Assembly: GCA_004553495.1 (NCBI GenBank)
Contig: SFLE01000010.1
Coordinates: forward strand, 1-64,000
DNA: 64,000 nucleotides
Direction: 5' to 3'
Source of the DNA: Clostridiales bacterium
Lineage (GTDB): Bacteria; Bacillota; Clostridia; Oscillospirales; Oscillospiraceae
Each line of letters begins with the position of its first letter. Within the stretch, counting starts at the first letter, position 1. This document shows, in pieces, positions 24,901 to 31,999 of this stretch. The notes beneath the pieces were generated by a model. That model saw only the letters and a list, made by a program, of their open reading frames with translations, had not been told where the DNA came from and made no database searches. The position numbers and the translations under genes are program-made.

Positions 24901-25178
24901 AGGGATGACAACTCGTCGGGGGATACCAGCTCCTCGGCGAGCATAAGACTTTTAATGCGTTCGTTTCTGTGGCGATGACGGCGCAAGCGCCGTCTTGAGC
25001 CGCGTGCGTCCCTTCGGGGTGCGGCAAGCGACTCTCCGGTCTTCGGCTGCTCGGCGGCATCAAAAATTCTTGAGCCCATTCCGAGAATGCCGCAGGGGTT
25101 TTCGGAGCCGTCGAGAGCAAGTGCTGCCCAGCCGACGGAGGTTATACCGATGTCGAGTCCTATCGCGTATGGATGCAT
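21915..25178 (-). CDS. cas9: CRISPR effector nuclease Cas9 (compact, II-C-like)
   Basis: 1087 residues, in the compact size range of II-C enzymes. RuvC-I has D9 in GLDIGITSVGWA. The arginine-rich bridge helix is at about 55-76 (RRDARGSRRRLRRHRHRNER). The REC lobe follows. RuvC-II has E505 in FINIELAREM. The HNH domain has D586-H587 (EVDHIIPYS) and N610 (EENRNKGNR). RuvC-III has H724 and D727 (LHHAVDAVVIA). All catalytic residues are intact, so it should be an active RNA-guided nuclease. The C-terminal ~330 residues are the PAM-interacting part. AAAGGAGG lies 8 nt before the ATG. A promoter (25209-25237) and the tracrRNA gene sit directly upstream on the same strand. Confidence 0.98.
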   Translation of the reverse strand: MHPYAIGLDIGITSVGWAALALDGSENPCGILGMGSRIFDAAEQPKTGESLAAPRRDARGSRRRLRRHRHRNERIKSLMLAEELVSPDELSSLFCGQLEDIYALRVKALDCAVSRTEFARILLHISQRRGFKSNRKNPSTKEDGELLKAVSENKQRMEANGYRTVGEMLLRDEMFKDHKRNKGGNYITTVTRDMVADEVKAIFAAQRSFGSVFAGEKLESSYLGILLSQRSFDEGPGGNSPYGGSQIERMVGRCTFFPDEPRAAKATYSFERFSLLEKVNHIRIITNGKAEKLTAQQRNLIIDLAHSSKDVSYAKIRKTLELSDGQLFNIRYSGDASPEETEKKEKLGSLKAYHQMRSAFNKVSNGYFSMLPREQLNAIGTALSLYKTSEKITAYLEDAGLRKDDISIADSIGNFSGFGHISVKACDMIIPFLEQGMNYNEACAAAGIDFKAHGVGEKSHFLHPTEDDYADITSPVVRRAISQTIKVLNAIIRKEGCSPTFINIELAREMAKDFSERNKLKKENDENRRQNEKRLDRIKNEYGKNNPTGLDLVKLRLYEEQSGVCMYSLKQMSVEKLFSPNYAEVDHIIPYSISFDDSLKNKVLVLTEENRNKGNRLPLQYLTGQRREDFIVWVNNNVKNYKKRRILLKETLTEEDEAGFKERNLQDTKTMSRFLLNYIADNLEFAESVRGRKKKVTAVNGAVTSYMRKRWGITKIRENGDLHHAVDAVVIACTTDGMIQQVSRYAKYRECRYMHTDSCSIAVDPDTGEVLHQFPYPWQDFRKELEARLGRDPARIINDLRLPFYMSSGAPLPEPLFVSRMPKRKVTGAAHKDTVKSAKLLDNGYLVVKRPITDLKLKNGEIENYYEPQSDRLLYEALKTALIEHDGDAKKAFANGFRKPKSDGTAGPIVKKVKLYEPTTLNVSVHGGKGAADNDSMVRVDVFLSGGKYYLVPIYVADTLKPTLPSKAITASKPYSEWHEMSDEDFIFSLYPNDLICATSKKGLKLSLVNKDSTLPPSVEGKSFMLYYIRTNISNGGIKAITHDNSYEIGGLGIKTLEKLEKYTVDVLGEYHKVGKEVRQPFNIKRG

Positions 25179-25208
25179 AGAAAAGCCTCCTTTACAGGTT
25201 ATGCCACC

Positions 25209-25237
25209 ATTTTACACTATATTTCAAGTTTTGGCAA
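25209..25237 (-). promoter_or_regulatory. cas9 promoter
   Basis: On the - strand TTGCCA (25237-25232), 17-bp spacer, TAAAAT (25214-25209). Its -35 box touches the T tract of the tracrRNA terminator, so the two units are packed end to end. Confidence 0.7.
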
Positions 25238-25334
25238 GAAAGAGATAACGCCCCGCAAAAGCGAGGCGTTAGAGCTCTTCGGTGTACTACCTTATCATAG
25301 TAACCTAAATAGTTCTTGGTATGGTATAAGAACT
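25236..25334 (-). ncRNA. tracrRNA of the type II-C system
   Basis: Read on the - strand, 25331-25311 is a 21-nt perfect complement to the 3' part of the CRISPR repeat (segment ATACCATACCAAGAACTAT). After an internal bulge, ACTATGAT pairs with the repeat's first eight bases using two G-U pairs. This lower stem, bulge and upper stem is the expected crRNA:tracrRNA duplex. Downstream come a small GGT-AGTAC-ACC stem and then a 10-bp terminator hairpin (AACGCCTCGC/GCGGGGCGTT, 25270-25247) followed by ATCTCTTTCTT. The promoter at 25341-25369 puts the 5' end near 25334, giving about 99 nt. Confidence 0.88.
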
Positions 25335-25340
25335 GTATCC

Positions 25341-25369
25341 ATATTACAACAGGAATTGACAAATTGCAA
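25341..25369 (-). promoter_or_regulatory. tracrRNA promoter
   Basis: On the - strand TTGCAA (25369-25364), 17-bp spacer, TAATAT (25346-25341). It is placed correctly for a start just before the anti-repeat. Confidence 0.75.
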
Positions 25370-25386
25370 GAATTTTTTTACTTTAA

Positions 25387-25976
25387 ACTCTGACCGGTGA
25401 TGCGGAAAAGCTCGAAACCGACCAAACCAAACTGCAAATGCTCCGGCAGGAGTATAATGGTTTTTCCAAAGCCGCCGGACTTCGAACGCAGACAGAGCGC
25501 GCCGAAGTCGCGGGCTTTGACCGCAGGCAAGCACGGCAAGTGCGAACTATAAAAGAATTGCAAATGCTGCAAATTCGATGTATAATGCAGGAAGCGAAAA
25601 TCAGAATATCAAGGCTTATATGCGCGATTTGCCAATACGCAAGCAGATACGATCTGAATCTGAAAAGCTGATAGTTAACCCTGAAAAGCAAGCACGGCAC
25701 ATTAAAAACAGTGAAGGGTATGTTTTAGGACGAAGCTACATCACGGTAAGTAACGCAGAATTGCAGGATATTGTGAGCCGGTATGCCGGAACAGGGGAAA
25801 TTGTAAGATCAAGTAAAGGTAAATTTATGAATAGGGAGATCATTACAGTAGACAGAGAAATAGGCATAAGTATTGATCCGCAAACCCAAGAAGAGACACC
25901 AACAAACCGCGCTTATATACATTATAGTAAATCTGGTACGCATGTTGTACCAACAGCAAGGGAGAAAACAAAATGA
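25387..25976 (+). pseudogene. Phage minor head protein C-terminal remnant with toxin-50-like domain, frameshifted
   Basis: From 25387 the frame reads through LQMLRQEYNGFSKAAGLRTQ and ERAEVAGFDRRQA, the conserved end of phage minor capsid proteins. A shift near 25531-25541 changes to the frame giving ASANYKRIANAANSMYNAG and then the intact final domain (EGYVLGRSYITVSNAELQ, VSRYAGTGEIV, IHYSKSGTHVVP), which resembles the polymorphic-toxin type 50 domain often fused to such head proteins. The N-terminal several hundred residues are absent. The remnant begins 18 bp from the tracrRNA promoter. The part from ATG 25578 (132 residues) is still open and might be translated alone; I have no evidence for that. 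Confidence 0.75.
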
Positions 25977-26167
25977 CAAACCTATATGATTACTTCGGCC
26001 GAGATGTATCTATAGTAGATGTAGACGGCAAAAAGTGGTGCGGCAATGTAACGGCGTATACATCCGCGATTGATAGTGAAACAGGCGCGGAGGAAATCGC
26101 GGTGCGGACATCTGATGGCTTGATTGGCTTTTGCTTATCTGACATCGAAATCATTGAAGAAAGGTAA
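25973..26167 (+). CDS. Small phage-type protein (64 residues), unknown function
   Basis: The ATG overlaps the stop of the preceding remnant (ATGA) and has GGGAG upstream. The sequence NLYDYFGRDVSIVDVDGKKW to TSDGLIGFCLSDIEIIEE looks like a small beta-barrel, Sm/Lsm-like protein of the kind found after phage minor-head genes that carry the toxin-50 domain. Translational coupling to that domain makes an immunity or accessory role possible, but this is inference. It appears intact. Confidence 0.65.
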   Translation: MTNLYDYFGRDVSIVDVDGKKWCGNVTAYTSAIDSETGAEEIAVRTSDGLIGFCLSDIEIIEER

Positions 26168-26314
26168 GCCCCATAACAACTTAATTGATTGAAGCAGCTA
26201 AGCGGAAACGCGAGGTTGCTTTTTTCATATCCATTTGGTCTACGCGCCGACCTAATAATGCGCGGCGGCGGGAGCTGGCGACCTCCTAAAACGCCTACGC
26301 CGTAAAGGAGAACC

Positions 26315-26491
26315 ATGAAAACAGAATTTTTGCAGAATTTCAAAATCGGAGAACAGGCGCTGACAAAAGAGACTATAGATGCCATACTCGCCGAAAATGG
26401 ACGCGACATTGAAGCGGCAAAGAAACCCTTTGCGGATTACGAGGCACTCAAAGACCGCCTCAAAACCGCCGAGGACGGCGGAACGCTTTGA
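26315..26491 (+). pseudogene. Phage scaffold (GP20-type) protein N-terminal fragment
   Basis: AAAGGAGAACC precedes the ATG. The 58-residue product (KTEFLQNFKIGEQALTKETI, then ILAENGRDIEAAK, FADYEALKDRLK) is the N-terminus of a phage minor structural/scaffold protein, normally about 180-220 residues, and ends abruptly after a coiled-coil start. Gene order minor head, small protein, scaffold matches Siphoviridae-type prophages, so this is the same degraded prophage. Confidence 0.75.
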
Positions 26492-26529
26492 CTCAGAAGT
26501 CTTATTCATTTATGTTCCTCCGATGTGCA

Positions 26530-26679
26530 TTATGCCGCAAGCTCGCCGACCTCACCGATGCCGAGCCCGTCCGTGTCCTTGCCGCAGAGCACTACGCAGC
26601 GCCCGCTCGGAATGCTTCCCGAGGTCTGCCGAAGCACCGGAAAGCTTTCTTCCGAATATTTAAATTCAAAATCTATCAT
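26530..26679 (-). pseudogene. ABC transporter ATPase N-terminal fragment
   Basis: The ATG at 26679 gives MIDFEFKYSEESFPVLRQTS and SGSIPSGRCVVLCGK, the first 36 or so residues of an ECF/CbiO-type ABC ATPase, up to the Walker A Gly-Lys. The Walker A motif is then interrupted and the frame stops after 49 codons. The gene would normally be over 230 residues. It lies downstream of a TetR remnant on the same strand, a common pairing. Not functional. Confidence 0.65.
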
Positions 26680-26695
26680 GACTGTCTCTTTCTTA

Positions 26696-26717
26696 CCAGT
26701 TAGCAGCGCCTAACTGG
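26696..26717. promoter_or_regulatory. Inverted repeat, possible TetR operator
   Basis: CCAGTTAG (26696-26703) and CTAACTGG (26710-26717) are perfect 8-bp arms separated by 6 bp, 16 bp before the ABC fragment start. A second hairpin, CGGGCGG/CCGCCCG, lies between it and the TetR remnant and looks like a terminator on the - strand. Without a functional regulator this is likely a relic. Confidence 0.45.
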
Positions 26718-26765
26718 CTGCGCCAAGAAACGGGCGGGAGTACCGCCCGAAAAACTTTAGGCTTC

Positions 26766-27257
26766 TTATTTAAGTGCGTCGCACAATTGCCGCCAGCCGG
26801 CATTGAAGAAATCGAGGATCGATCTCAGGCAGGCGAACATTCTGTCCTCATCGAGGTGCTCGTTGAGAAGCTGCCTGAAATACCAGAACTGCGACCCCAT
26901 CAGCAGCCGGATAGAGTCCTCGTTTGGCGCTTTGCCGTAGACCTCGGAGAAAAAATCAATGGTCTGTCTTGCTTTGCGGTCCATAAGCTCCTTGAGCATC
27001 GTCTCGGCGGAGCTTCCGTCGCTGCGGCTGAAAAAGAGGGTGCATTCGTCGTAGTGCTCGGTGAGCAGACGAAAATAGATACCCTCCTCCACATTTATGG
27101 CGCGGATAATATCCTCGGTCAAGGCGCTTTTTCTCGCCCGCTCGTATTTCTCCGCGGCAGGAGAGAATATTTCCTCCATAGTCTTAAAAAAGTCCTGAAG
27201 CAGGCTATAATATTTTTTGAATGGAATTAGAGACCGACGCTTGGTAAGGGTATACAC
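26766..27257 (-). pseudogene. TetR-family regulator remnant lacking its DNA-binding domain
   Basis: The open frame gives 163 residues from a GTG, but TetR-like sequence only starts near FKKYYSLLQDFFKTMEEIF, the beginning of the regulatory domain, and continues through FSRSDGSSAETMLKELMDRK to the end. The roughly 45-residue HTH domain is missing and no RBS precedes the GTG. It is probably a 5'-truncated gene, next to the tRNA-Leu gene's terminator. A small chance remains that it is expressed as a truncated protein. Confidence 0.65.
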
Positions 27258-27272
27258 AGTTTTATCGCATAG

Positions 27273-27308
27273 AAAAATGCCGCCGCAATTCTGCTAAAAT
27301 TGCGGCGG
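27273..27308 (-). terminator. Terminator of tRNA-Leu
   Basis: CCGCCGCAATT (27280-27290) and AATTGCGGCGG (27298-27308) form an 11-bp stem; on the - strand it is followed by CATTTTTC. Confidence 0.8.
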
Positions 27309-27318
27309 TGCCGGTGGC
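27307..27318. repeat. 12-bp copy of the tRNA-Leu 3' end
   Basis: GGTGCCGGTGGC here repeats exactly at 27381-27392, inside the 3' end of tRNA-Leu, 62 bp beyond the mature tRNA end. Short duplications of a tRNA 3' end are what tyrosine integrases leave at attachment sites, and prophage remnants lie in this direction. Twelve bases in a GC-rich context could also be chance. Confidence 0.4.
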
Positions 27319-27379
27319 ATGAGCGAAATATGTCGTTTATAAAAAATCGTCGCAAGCGATACAAAGCTTGCGACGACGA

Positions 27380-27465
27380 TGGTGCCGGTGGCCGGACTCG
27401 AACCGGCACGACGCAAGCATCAGAGGATTTTAAGTCCGCCGTGTCTACCATTCCACCACACCGGC
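27380..27465 (-). tRNA. trnL: tRNA-Leu (anticodon TAA)
   Basis: On the - strand the acceptor stem GCCGGTG (27465-27459) pairs with CACCGGC, followed by A and encoded CCA (27382-27380). The anticodon loop ACTTAAAAT has TAA, and there is a long variable arm (TGATGCTTGCGTCG region) as required for class II tRNA-Leu. T arm GTGCCGGTTCGAGTC is canonical. 86 nt. Confidence 0.96.
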
Positions 27466-27537
27466 AGGTGCGTTAGCTTTCTAATTTTAGCATCGGGGGA
27501 TAGGAATGTCAATGTTTTAGAAAAAGCTTCTGAGCTC

Positions 27538-27566
27538 TTGCGTAAATGAAAGAAATTTGTTATCAT
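27538..27566 (+). promoter_or_regulatory. Putative promoter of a small RNA
   Basis: TTGCGT (27538-27543), 17-bp spacer, TATCAT (27561-27566). The first in-frame gene is 180 nt further and a terminator intervenes, so the transcript would be short. Confidence 0.5.
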
Positions 27567-27572
27567 ACCCTT

Positions 27573-27678
27573 TCATGTGAAAAGAGCCTAAAAAAGAGAG
27601 GTATACAAGCCTTATAATAATCATCCTTGTTCAGGGGCTGATATAAATCCCCAAAGCCAGCCGAAAGGCTGGCTTTTT
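27573..27678 (+). ncRNA. Putative small non-coding RNA ending at a strong terminator
   Basis: Between tRNA-Leu and recJ, a candidate promoter is followed about 80 nt later by GGGG-CTGATATAAAT-CCCC, and then the terminator AAAGCCAGCC-GAAA-GGCTGGCTTTTT (27653-27678). No open reading frame with an RBS lies inside. I do not recognise a known RNA family (not 6S, SRP, tmRNA or RNase P by eye). Alternatively it is an attenuator leader upstream of recJ. Confidence 0.45.
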
Positions 27679-27746
27679 CATTTACATAAACAAAAAAGTG
27701 TGTTATTATATTCAACTATAAAAATATATTGAAGTAGTGTTTGTTA

Positions 27747-29759
27747 ATGGATTACAGTAAATGGAAAATTGAAGAGAAGGCGCCGGAAGCTGAAAGGCTT
27801 TTCCTCGGTGCCGGATATGCGCCGCTGCTTGCAAAAATGCTCAGCGTTCGTGGGATAGCGAGCCTTGACGAGGCGAAAAGCTTTCTTGATGGCGGCGCGG
27901 AGCTGCTTGCAGACCCCATGCTTTTAAAGGACATGGACAAGGCGGTGCCGCGCATAAGGCGCGCGATCTCGGCGGGGGAGACCGTTGCGGTGTACGGCGA
28001 CTATGATGTCGATGGCATAACCTCGACCTGCCTGCTGACCGACTGGCTGCGCAGCCGCGGACTCAGATGCTATCCGTACATCCCCGACAGAATAGACGAG
28101 GGCTACGGCATAAACGACGCGGCCATCGAGAGCCTGCACGCCAAGGGCGTCAGCCTTATCATAAGCGTTGACTGCGGCATAACTGCGGCTGCCGAGGCAG
28201 AGTTTGCGCGTAAGATCGGTGTTGACCTCATCATAACCGACCACCACGAGTGCAGGGAGCAGACGATACCCGATGCCATCGCGGTCATCGACCCCAAGCA
28301 GGATGAGTGCAGGTATCCGAACAAGGAACTTGCCGGTGTGGGCGTTGCGCTCAAGCTCGTGTGCGCCGTTGAGAACGAGAGTGAGCGCGTGGTTGCGCGG
28401 TATGCCGACCTTGCCGCCATCGGAACGGTGGCGGATGTCGTGCCGCTCACGGGCGAGAACAGATACATCGTGCGGCGCGGACTTGCCATGCTTGAGCATA
28501 CCTCCCGCCCGGGACTTGAGGCACTGCTGCGCGAATCAGGTGCGTCGGAGCGGAAAATGTCGTCGTCCACGATAGGCTTTACGCTTGCACCGCGCCTGAA
28601 CGCCGCCGGCAGACTCGGAGAGGTGTCCGTCGCGGGCAGACTGCTCATGACCGGCGACGCGGACGAGGCGAACACCCTTGCGGATAAGCTGTGCGAGCTA
28701 AACCGCCGCCGCCAGCACCTTGAAACGGAGATATGGGACGATGCCTCCGGCATGATGGACGGCAAAATGCCATCTACCCCGATAGTGCTTGCCAGCGAAA
28801 AATGGCATCAGGGCGTTATCGGCATAGCGGCGTCAAAGCTTGCCGAGCAGTACTCCAAGCCGACCGTTATGATATGTCTCGACGGCGAAAAGGGAAAGGG
28901 CTCATGCCGCAGCTATGGCGGGTTCAACCTCTTTGACGCGCTTTCGGCGTGCTCGGAGTATCTCGAGGGCTTCGGCGGTCACGCGCTCGCGGCGGGACTC
29001 AATATAAAGAGGGACAAGCTCAGGCAGTTCTGCAATGCCTTTAACGAATATTATGAAAAGAATAAGCCCAGCGAGCTTCCGACGCTCAACTGTGATATTG
29101 AGGTGACCGATCCGGACATACTTGATATGGAGGGTGTTGCCGCCCTGGGCAGGCTTGAGCCCTATGGGAGCGGAAACCCCAAGCCCATGCTTTGCATAAG
29201 CGGAGCAAGGCTTGAGCGGGTAACGCCGATCGGCGGGGGAAAGCACCTGCGCCTGAGCATCAGCTTCAGGGGCGCAAGCTTCGAGTGCGTGTTTTTCTCG
29301 CACAGCGAGGCTGAGCTGGGGCTGCGCGCGGGCGACAGGATAGACATAGCCTTTACTCCGCAGATAAACGAGTTCAGGCTGCGCCGCAGCGTGCAGCTTC
29401 AGGTAACGGCGGTAAAGGCGCATGACCCGAGACCGCTGTGCGAAAAGATATTGACCGATATGCCGGTAGCCGAGGCGTCGTGCTATTGCCCCGACAGAGG
29501 TGCGTTCATAAAATCATGGCGCAGGCTCCAGTCTCTCGGCGGCACGGTGGCAGCTGACCTCGACGGGGTCATACGGCAATGCCCGCACGGGGTGGAGCCC
29601 GAGCGGTTCTGCATCTGCCTGAGAGTGCTGTGCGAGTTGGGGCTTCTGCGTATGGCAGCCCCCGGCTCCGTTTTCGGAGCAAGGATAGTCACGGGCTGCG
29701 CGAAGGTCAATCTTGAAAGCTCGGAGCTTATAAAACGCTTGAAAGCGAGACGGTCGTAA
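27747..29759 (+). CDS. recJ: Single-stranded-DNA-specific exonuclease RecJ
   Basis: 670 residues from the ATG at 27747 (a TTG two codons earlier is possible; no strong RBS at either). DHH-family phosphoesterase motifs: VYGDYDVDGITST (motif I), SVDCGITAAAEAEF, DLIITDHHECRE (the DHH triplet), IAVIDPKQDECRYP, then the DHHA1 motif GFGGHALAAGLNI around residue 410. The OB-like domain and a C-terminal extension of about 100 residues typical of Firmicutes RecJ follow. It degrades ssDNA 5' to 3' in recombination and mismatch repair. First gene of an operon with relA, dtd and a hydrolase: the next ATG overlaps its stop by one base. Confidence 0.95.
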   Translation: MDYSKWKIEEKAPEAERLFLGAGYAPLLAKMLSVRGIASLDEAKSFLDGGAELLADPMLLKDMDKAVPRIRRAISAGETVAVYGDYDVDGITSTCLLTDWLRSRGLRCYPYIPDRIDEGYGINDAAIESLHAKGVSLIISVDCGITAAAEAEFARKIGVDLIITDHHECREQTIPDAIAVIDPKQDECRYPNKELAGVGVALKLVCAVENESERVVARYADLAAIGTVADVVPLTGENRYIVRRGLAMLEHTSRPGLEALLRESGASERKMSSSTIGFTLAPRLNAAGRLGEVSVAGRLLMTGDADEANTLADKLCELNRRRQHLETEIWDDASGMMDGKMPSTPIVLASEKWHQGVIGIAASKLAEQYSKPTVMICLDGEKGKGSCRSYGGFNLFDALSACSEYLEGFGGHALAAGLNIKRDKLRQFCNAFNEYYEKNKPSELPTLNCDIEVTDPDILDMEGVAALGRLEPYGSGNPKPMLCISGARLERVTPIGGGKHLRLSISFRGASFECVFFSHSEAELGLRAGDRIDIAFTPQINEFRLRRSVQLQVTAVKAHDPRPLCEKILTDMPVAEASCYCPDRGAFIKSWRRLQSLGGTVAADLDGVIRQCPHGVEPERFCICLRVLCELGLLRMAAPGSVFGARIVTGCAKVNLESSELIKRLKARRS

Positions 29760-31999
29760 TGGCAGACATTGAAAAGAAAATACTTGATCCGGATGAAATG
29801 TTCGATGCGCTGCGCAAGAAGATAGATGACAGCGGCATGGAAATGGATATGGGCAGAATAGAGGCGGCTTACCACATGGCAAAGCTCGCCCATTCCGGTC
29901 AGCTCAGAAAGGACGGCTCACCGTATGTCACGCACTGCGTCGCGTCGGCGGATATTGCCGTTGACATGGGGCTTGACGAGGACTCTATAGTTGCAGCTCT
30001 GCTGCACGATGTCATAGAGGATACCCAGCTCACGCACGGCGACATTGCCCGCCAGTTCGGAGAGTCCGTTGCGAACATCGTCGAGGGCGTTACCAAGCTC
30101 ACGCGCGTGCAGTACACGAGCAAGGAAGACGAGCAGATGGAAAACCTCCGCAAAATGCTCATGGCAATGGCGAAGGATATACGCGTTATCCTCATAAAGA
30201 TAGCCGACCGGCTGCACAATATGCGCACCATGGCGTATCAGACCGAGGAAAAGCAGCGGCAGAAATCGCTCGAAACGATGGAGATATACGCTCCCATCGC
30301 CCACCGTCTCGGTATGCAGAGAGCGAAGTGGGAGCTGGAGGACCTTGCACTTATGTACCTTGATCCGGCGGGATACAAGGAGATAACCGACACATTGAAC
30401 GAGCGCATGGACACCCTCAAAAGCTTCATGTCGAGCGTTGAGACAAAGATGAAGCAGCGCCTTGAGGAAGAGGGGCTGGATGTCACCGTAACGAGCCGTA
30501 TAAAGCACATTTACAGTATATACAGAAAAATGTACGCGCAGAAGCTCGATATCAATGGTATATTTGACCTGTGCGCTTTCCGCGTTATCGTAGATACCAT
30601 ACCAGACTGCTACAATGTGCTGGGCATCATTCACGATATGTTCAAGCCCGTTCCCGGCAGATTTAAGGACTATATATCCACGCCCAAGCCGAATATGTAC
30701 CAGAGCGTTCACACAACGGTCATCGGCTCCGAGGGCATACCGTTCGAGGTGCAGATCCGCACATGGGAAATGCACCGCACCGCAGAGTACGGCATTGCGG
30801 CGCACTGGAAGTATAAGATAGGCGACAATGCCGATACCGTTATAAAAACGGGCGATGAGGAGAAATTTGCGTGGGTAAGGCGACTGCTTGAGAGTCAGCA
30901 GGAGTCGGACGCAACAGACTTTTTCCACAATCTCAAGATAGATATGTTTGCCGACGAGGTGTTCGTGTTCTCGCCGAAGGGCGATGTCATAAACCTTCCG
31001 GCGGGTGCTACGCCCATCGACTTTGCGTACAGCATCCACTCCGCCATCGGCAACAGCATGATCGGCGCCTCTGTAAACGGCAGGATAGTGAACTTCGACT
31101 ATGTGCTGCAAAACGGCGACATAGTTGAGGTCAGAACCTCGAAAAACGCCGCCGGACCGAGCCGCGATTGGCTCAATATCGCAAAAAGCGGCTCCGCGCG
31201 CACAAAGATAAAGCAATGGTTCAAGAAGGAGCGCCGCGAGGAGAACATCGAGCGCGGCCGTGCCATGTTCGAGTCGGAGCTGAAAAACAAGGGGCTGCGG
31301 CTTGAGGATATAAGCGACGAGGAGATTCTGCCGCAGCTTCTGAAAAAGGTCTCGTACACTAGCCTTGACGATATGTACGCCGCCATAGGCTACGGCGGCA
31401 TGGCTGCAACGAGAGCCGTGAACCGCATGAAGGACGAGCTTGCCCGTCTGCACCATGTTTCCGGCAAGAAGACCGTTCTCGAAAAGGTCACCGAGGCAGC
31501 CGAAAGGCGCGAGCAGATGGCTCAGAAGCGGGTCAAGCCCGTGCACGGCGTTCTTGTAGAGGGGCTGGATAACTGCCTTATCAAATTCTCCCGCTGCTGC
31601 ACGCCCATACCGGGCGACGATATCGTCGGCTATATAACCCGCGGGCAGGGCGTTTCAATCCACCGTACCGACTGTGCAAACTATGCGCGGCGCGAATTCA
31701 AGCCCGAGGACATCGGGCGCTGGATAAATGTAAGCTGGGCGGACGAGATAAAGGAGAGCTACTCAACGGCTATAACCGTTGTCTCGCGCGAGCGCAGCGG
31801 ACTTATAATGGACATTGCGTCGATATTCAACACCCTCAACACAAAGGTGCGCACCATAAACGCGCGCGATACGGGCGATAAATCAATAGTGAATATAACT
31901 CTGGAGACAAGGGGACTTGACGAGCTGAAGGCTGTAATGAACAAGCTCAATTCTCTGCCCGGAGTTGTCGAGGTAAACAGAAACGGAGGTAAGAAATGA
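29759..31999 (+). CDS. relA: Bifunctional (p)ppGpp synthetase/hydrolase RelA/SpoT
   Basis: 746 residues, full-length Rel. The HD hydrolase domain has HCVASADIAVDMG and LLHDVIEDTQLTH (the HD pair). The synthetase domain has KDYISTPKPNMYQSVHTTV and VQIRTWEMHRTAEYGIAAHW. The TGS domain begins about residue 400 (EVFVFSPKGDVINLPAGATP). A zinc-finger/helical region with the CCTPIPGD motif and a C-terminal ACT domain (TAITVVSRERSGLIMDIASI) follow. Both catalytic centres look intact, so it should make and degrade the alarmone in response to amino acid starvation. Flanked by recJ and dtd with overlapping start/stop codons. Confidence 0.97.
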   Translation: MADIEKKILDPDEMFDALRKKIDDSGMEMDMGRIEAAYHMAKLAHSGQLRKDGSPYVTHCVASADIAVDMGLDEDSIVAALLHDVIEDTQLTHGDIARQFGESVANIVEGVTKLTRVQYTSKEDEQMENLRKMLMAMAKDIRVILIKIADRLHNMRTMAYQTEEKQRQKSLETMEIYAPIAHRLGMQRAKWELEDLALMYLDPAGYKEITDTLNERMDTLKSFMSSVETKMKQRLEEEGLDVTVTSRIKHIYSIYRKMYAQKLDINGIFDLCAFRVIVDTIPDCYNVLGIIHDMFKPVPGRFKDYISTPKPNMYQSVHTTVIGSEGIPFEVQIRTWEMHRTAEYGIAAHWKYKIGDNADTVIKTGDEEKFAWVRRLLESQQESDATDFFHNLKIDMFADEVFVFSPKGDVINLPAGATPIDFAYSIHSAIGNSMIGASVNGRIVNFDYVLQNGDIVEVRTSKNAAGPSRDWLNIAKSGSARTKIKQWFKKERREENIERGRAMFESELKNKGLRLEDISDEEILPQLLKKVSYTSLDDMYAAIGYGGMAATRAVNRMKDELARLHHVSGKKTVLEKVTEAAERREQMAQKRVKPVHGVLVEGLDNCLIKFSRCCTPIPGDDIVGYITRGQGVSIHRTDCANYARREFKPEDIGRWINVSWADEIKESYSTAITVVSRERSGLIMDIASIFNTLNTKVRTINARDTGDKSIVNITLETRGLDELKAVMNKLNSLPGVVEVNRNGGKK

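Noticed and set aside
20697..25178. Search for csn2 or cas4 that would make this subtype II-A or II-B
   Set aside because: Nothing lies between cas2 and the array or between cas9 and cas1; the three-gene set fits II-C.
26252..26509. An 85-codon - strand frame starting MNKTSESKRS with GGAGG before it
   Set aside because: Only the first few codons and the RBS look gene-like; the rest is opposite the phage scaffold fragment. At most it is the stub of a gene destroyed by the same rearrangement.
29918..31546. A 542-codon - strand frame over relA
   Set aside because: The + strand is an unambiguous Rel protein; the - frame has no motif or RBS.
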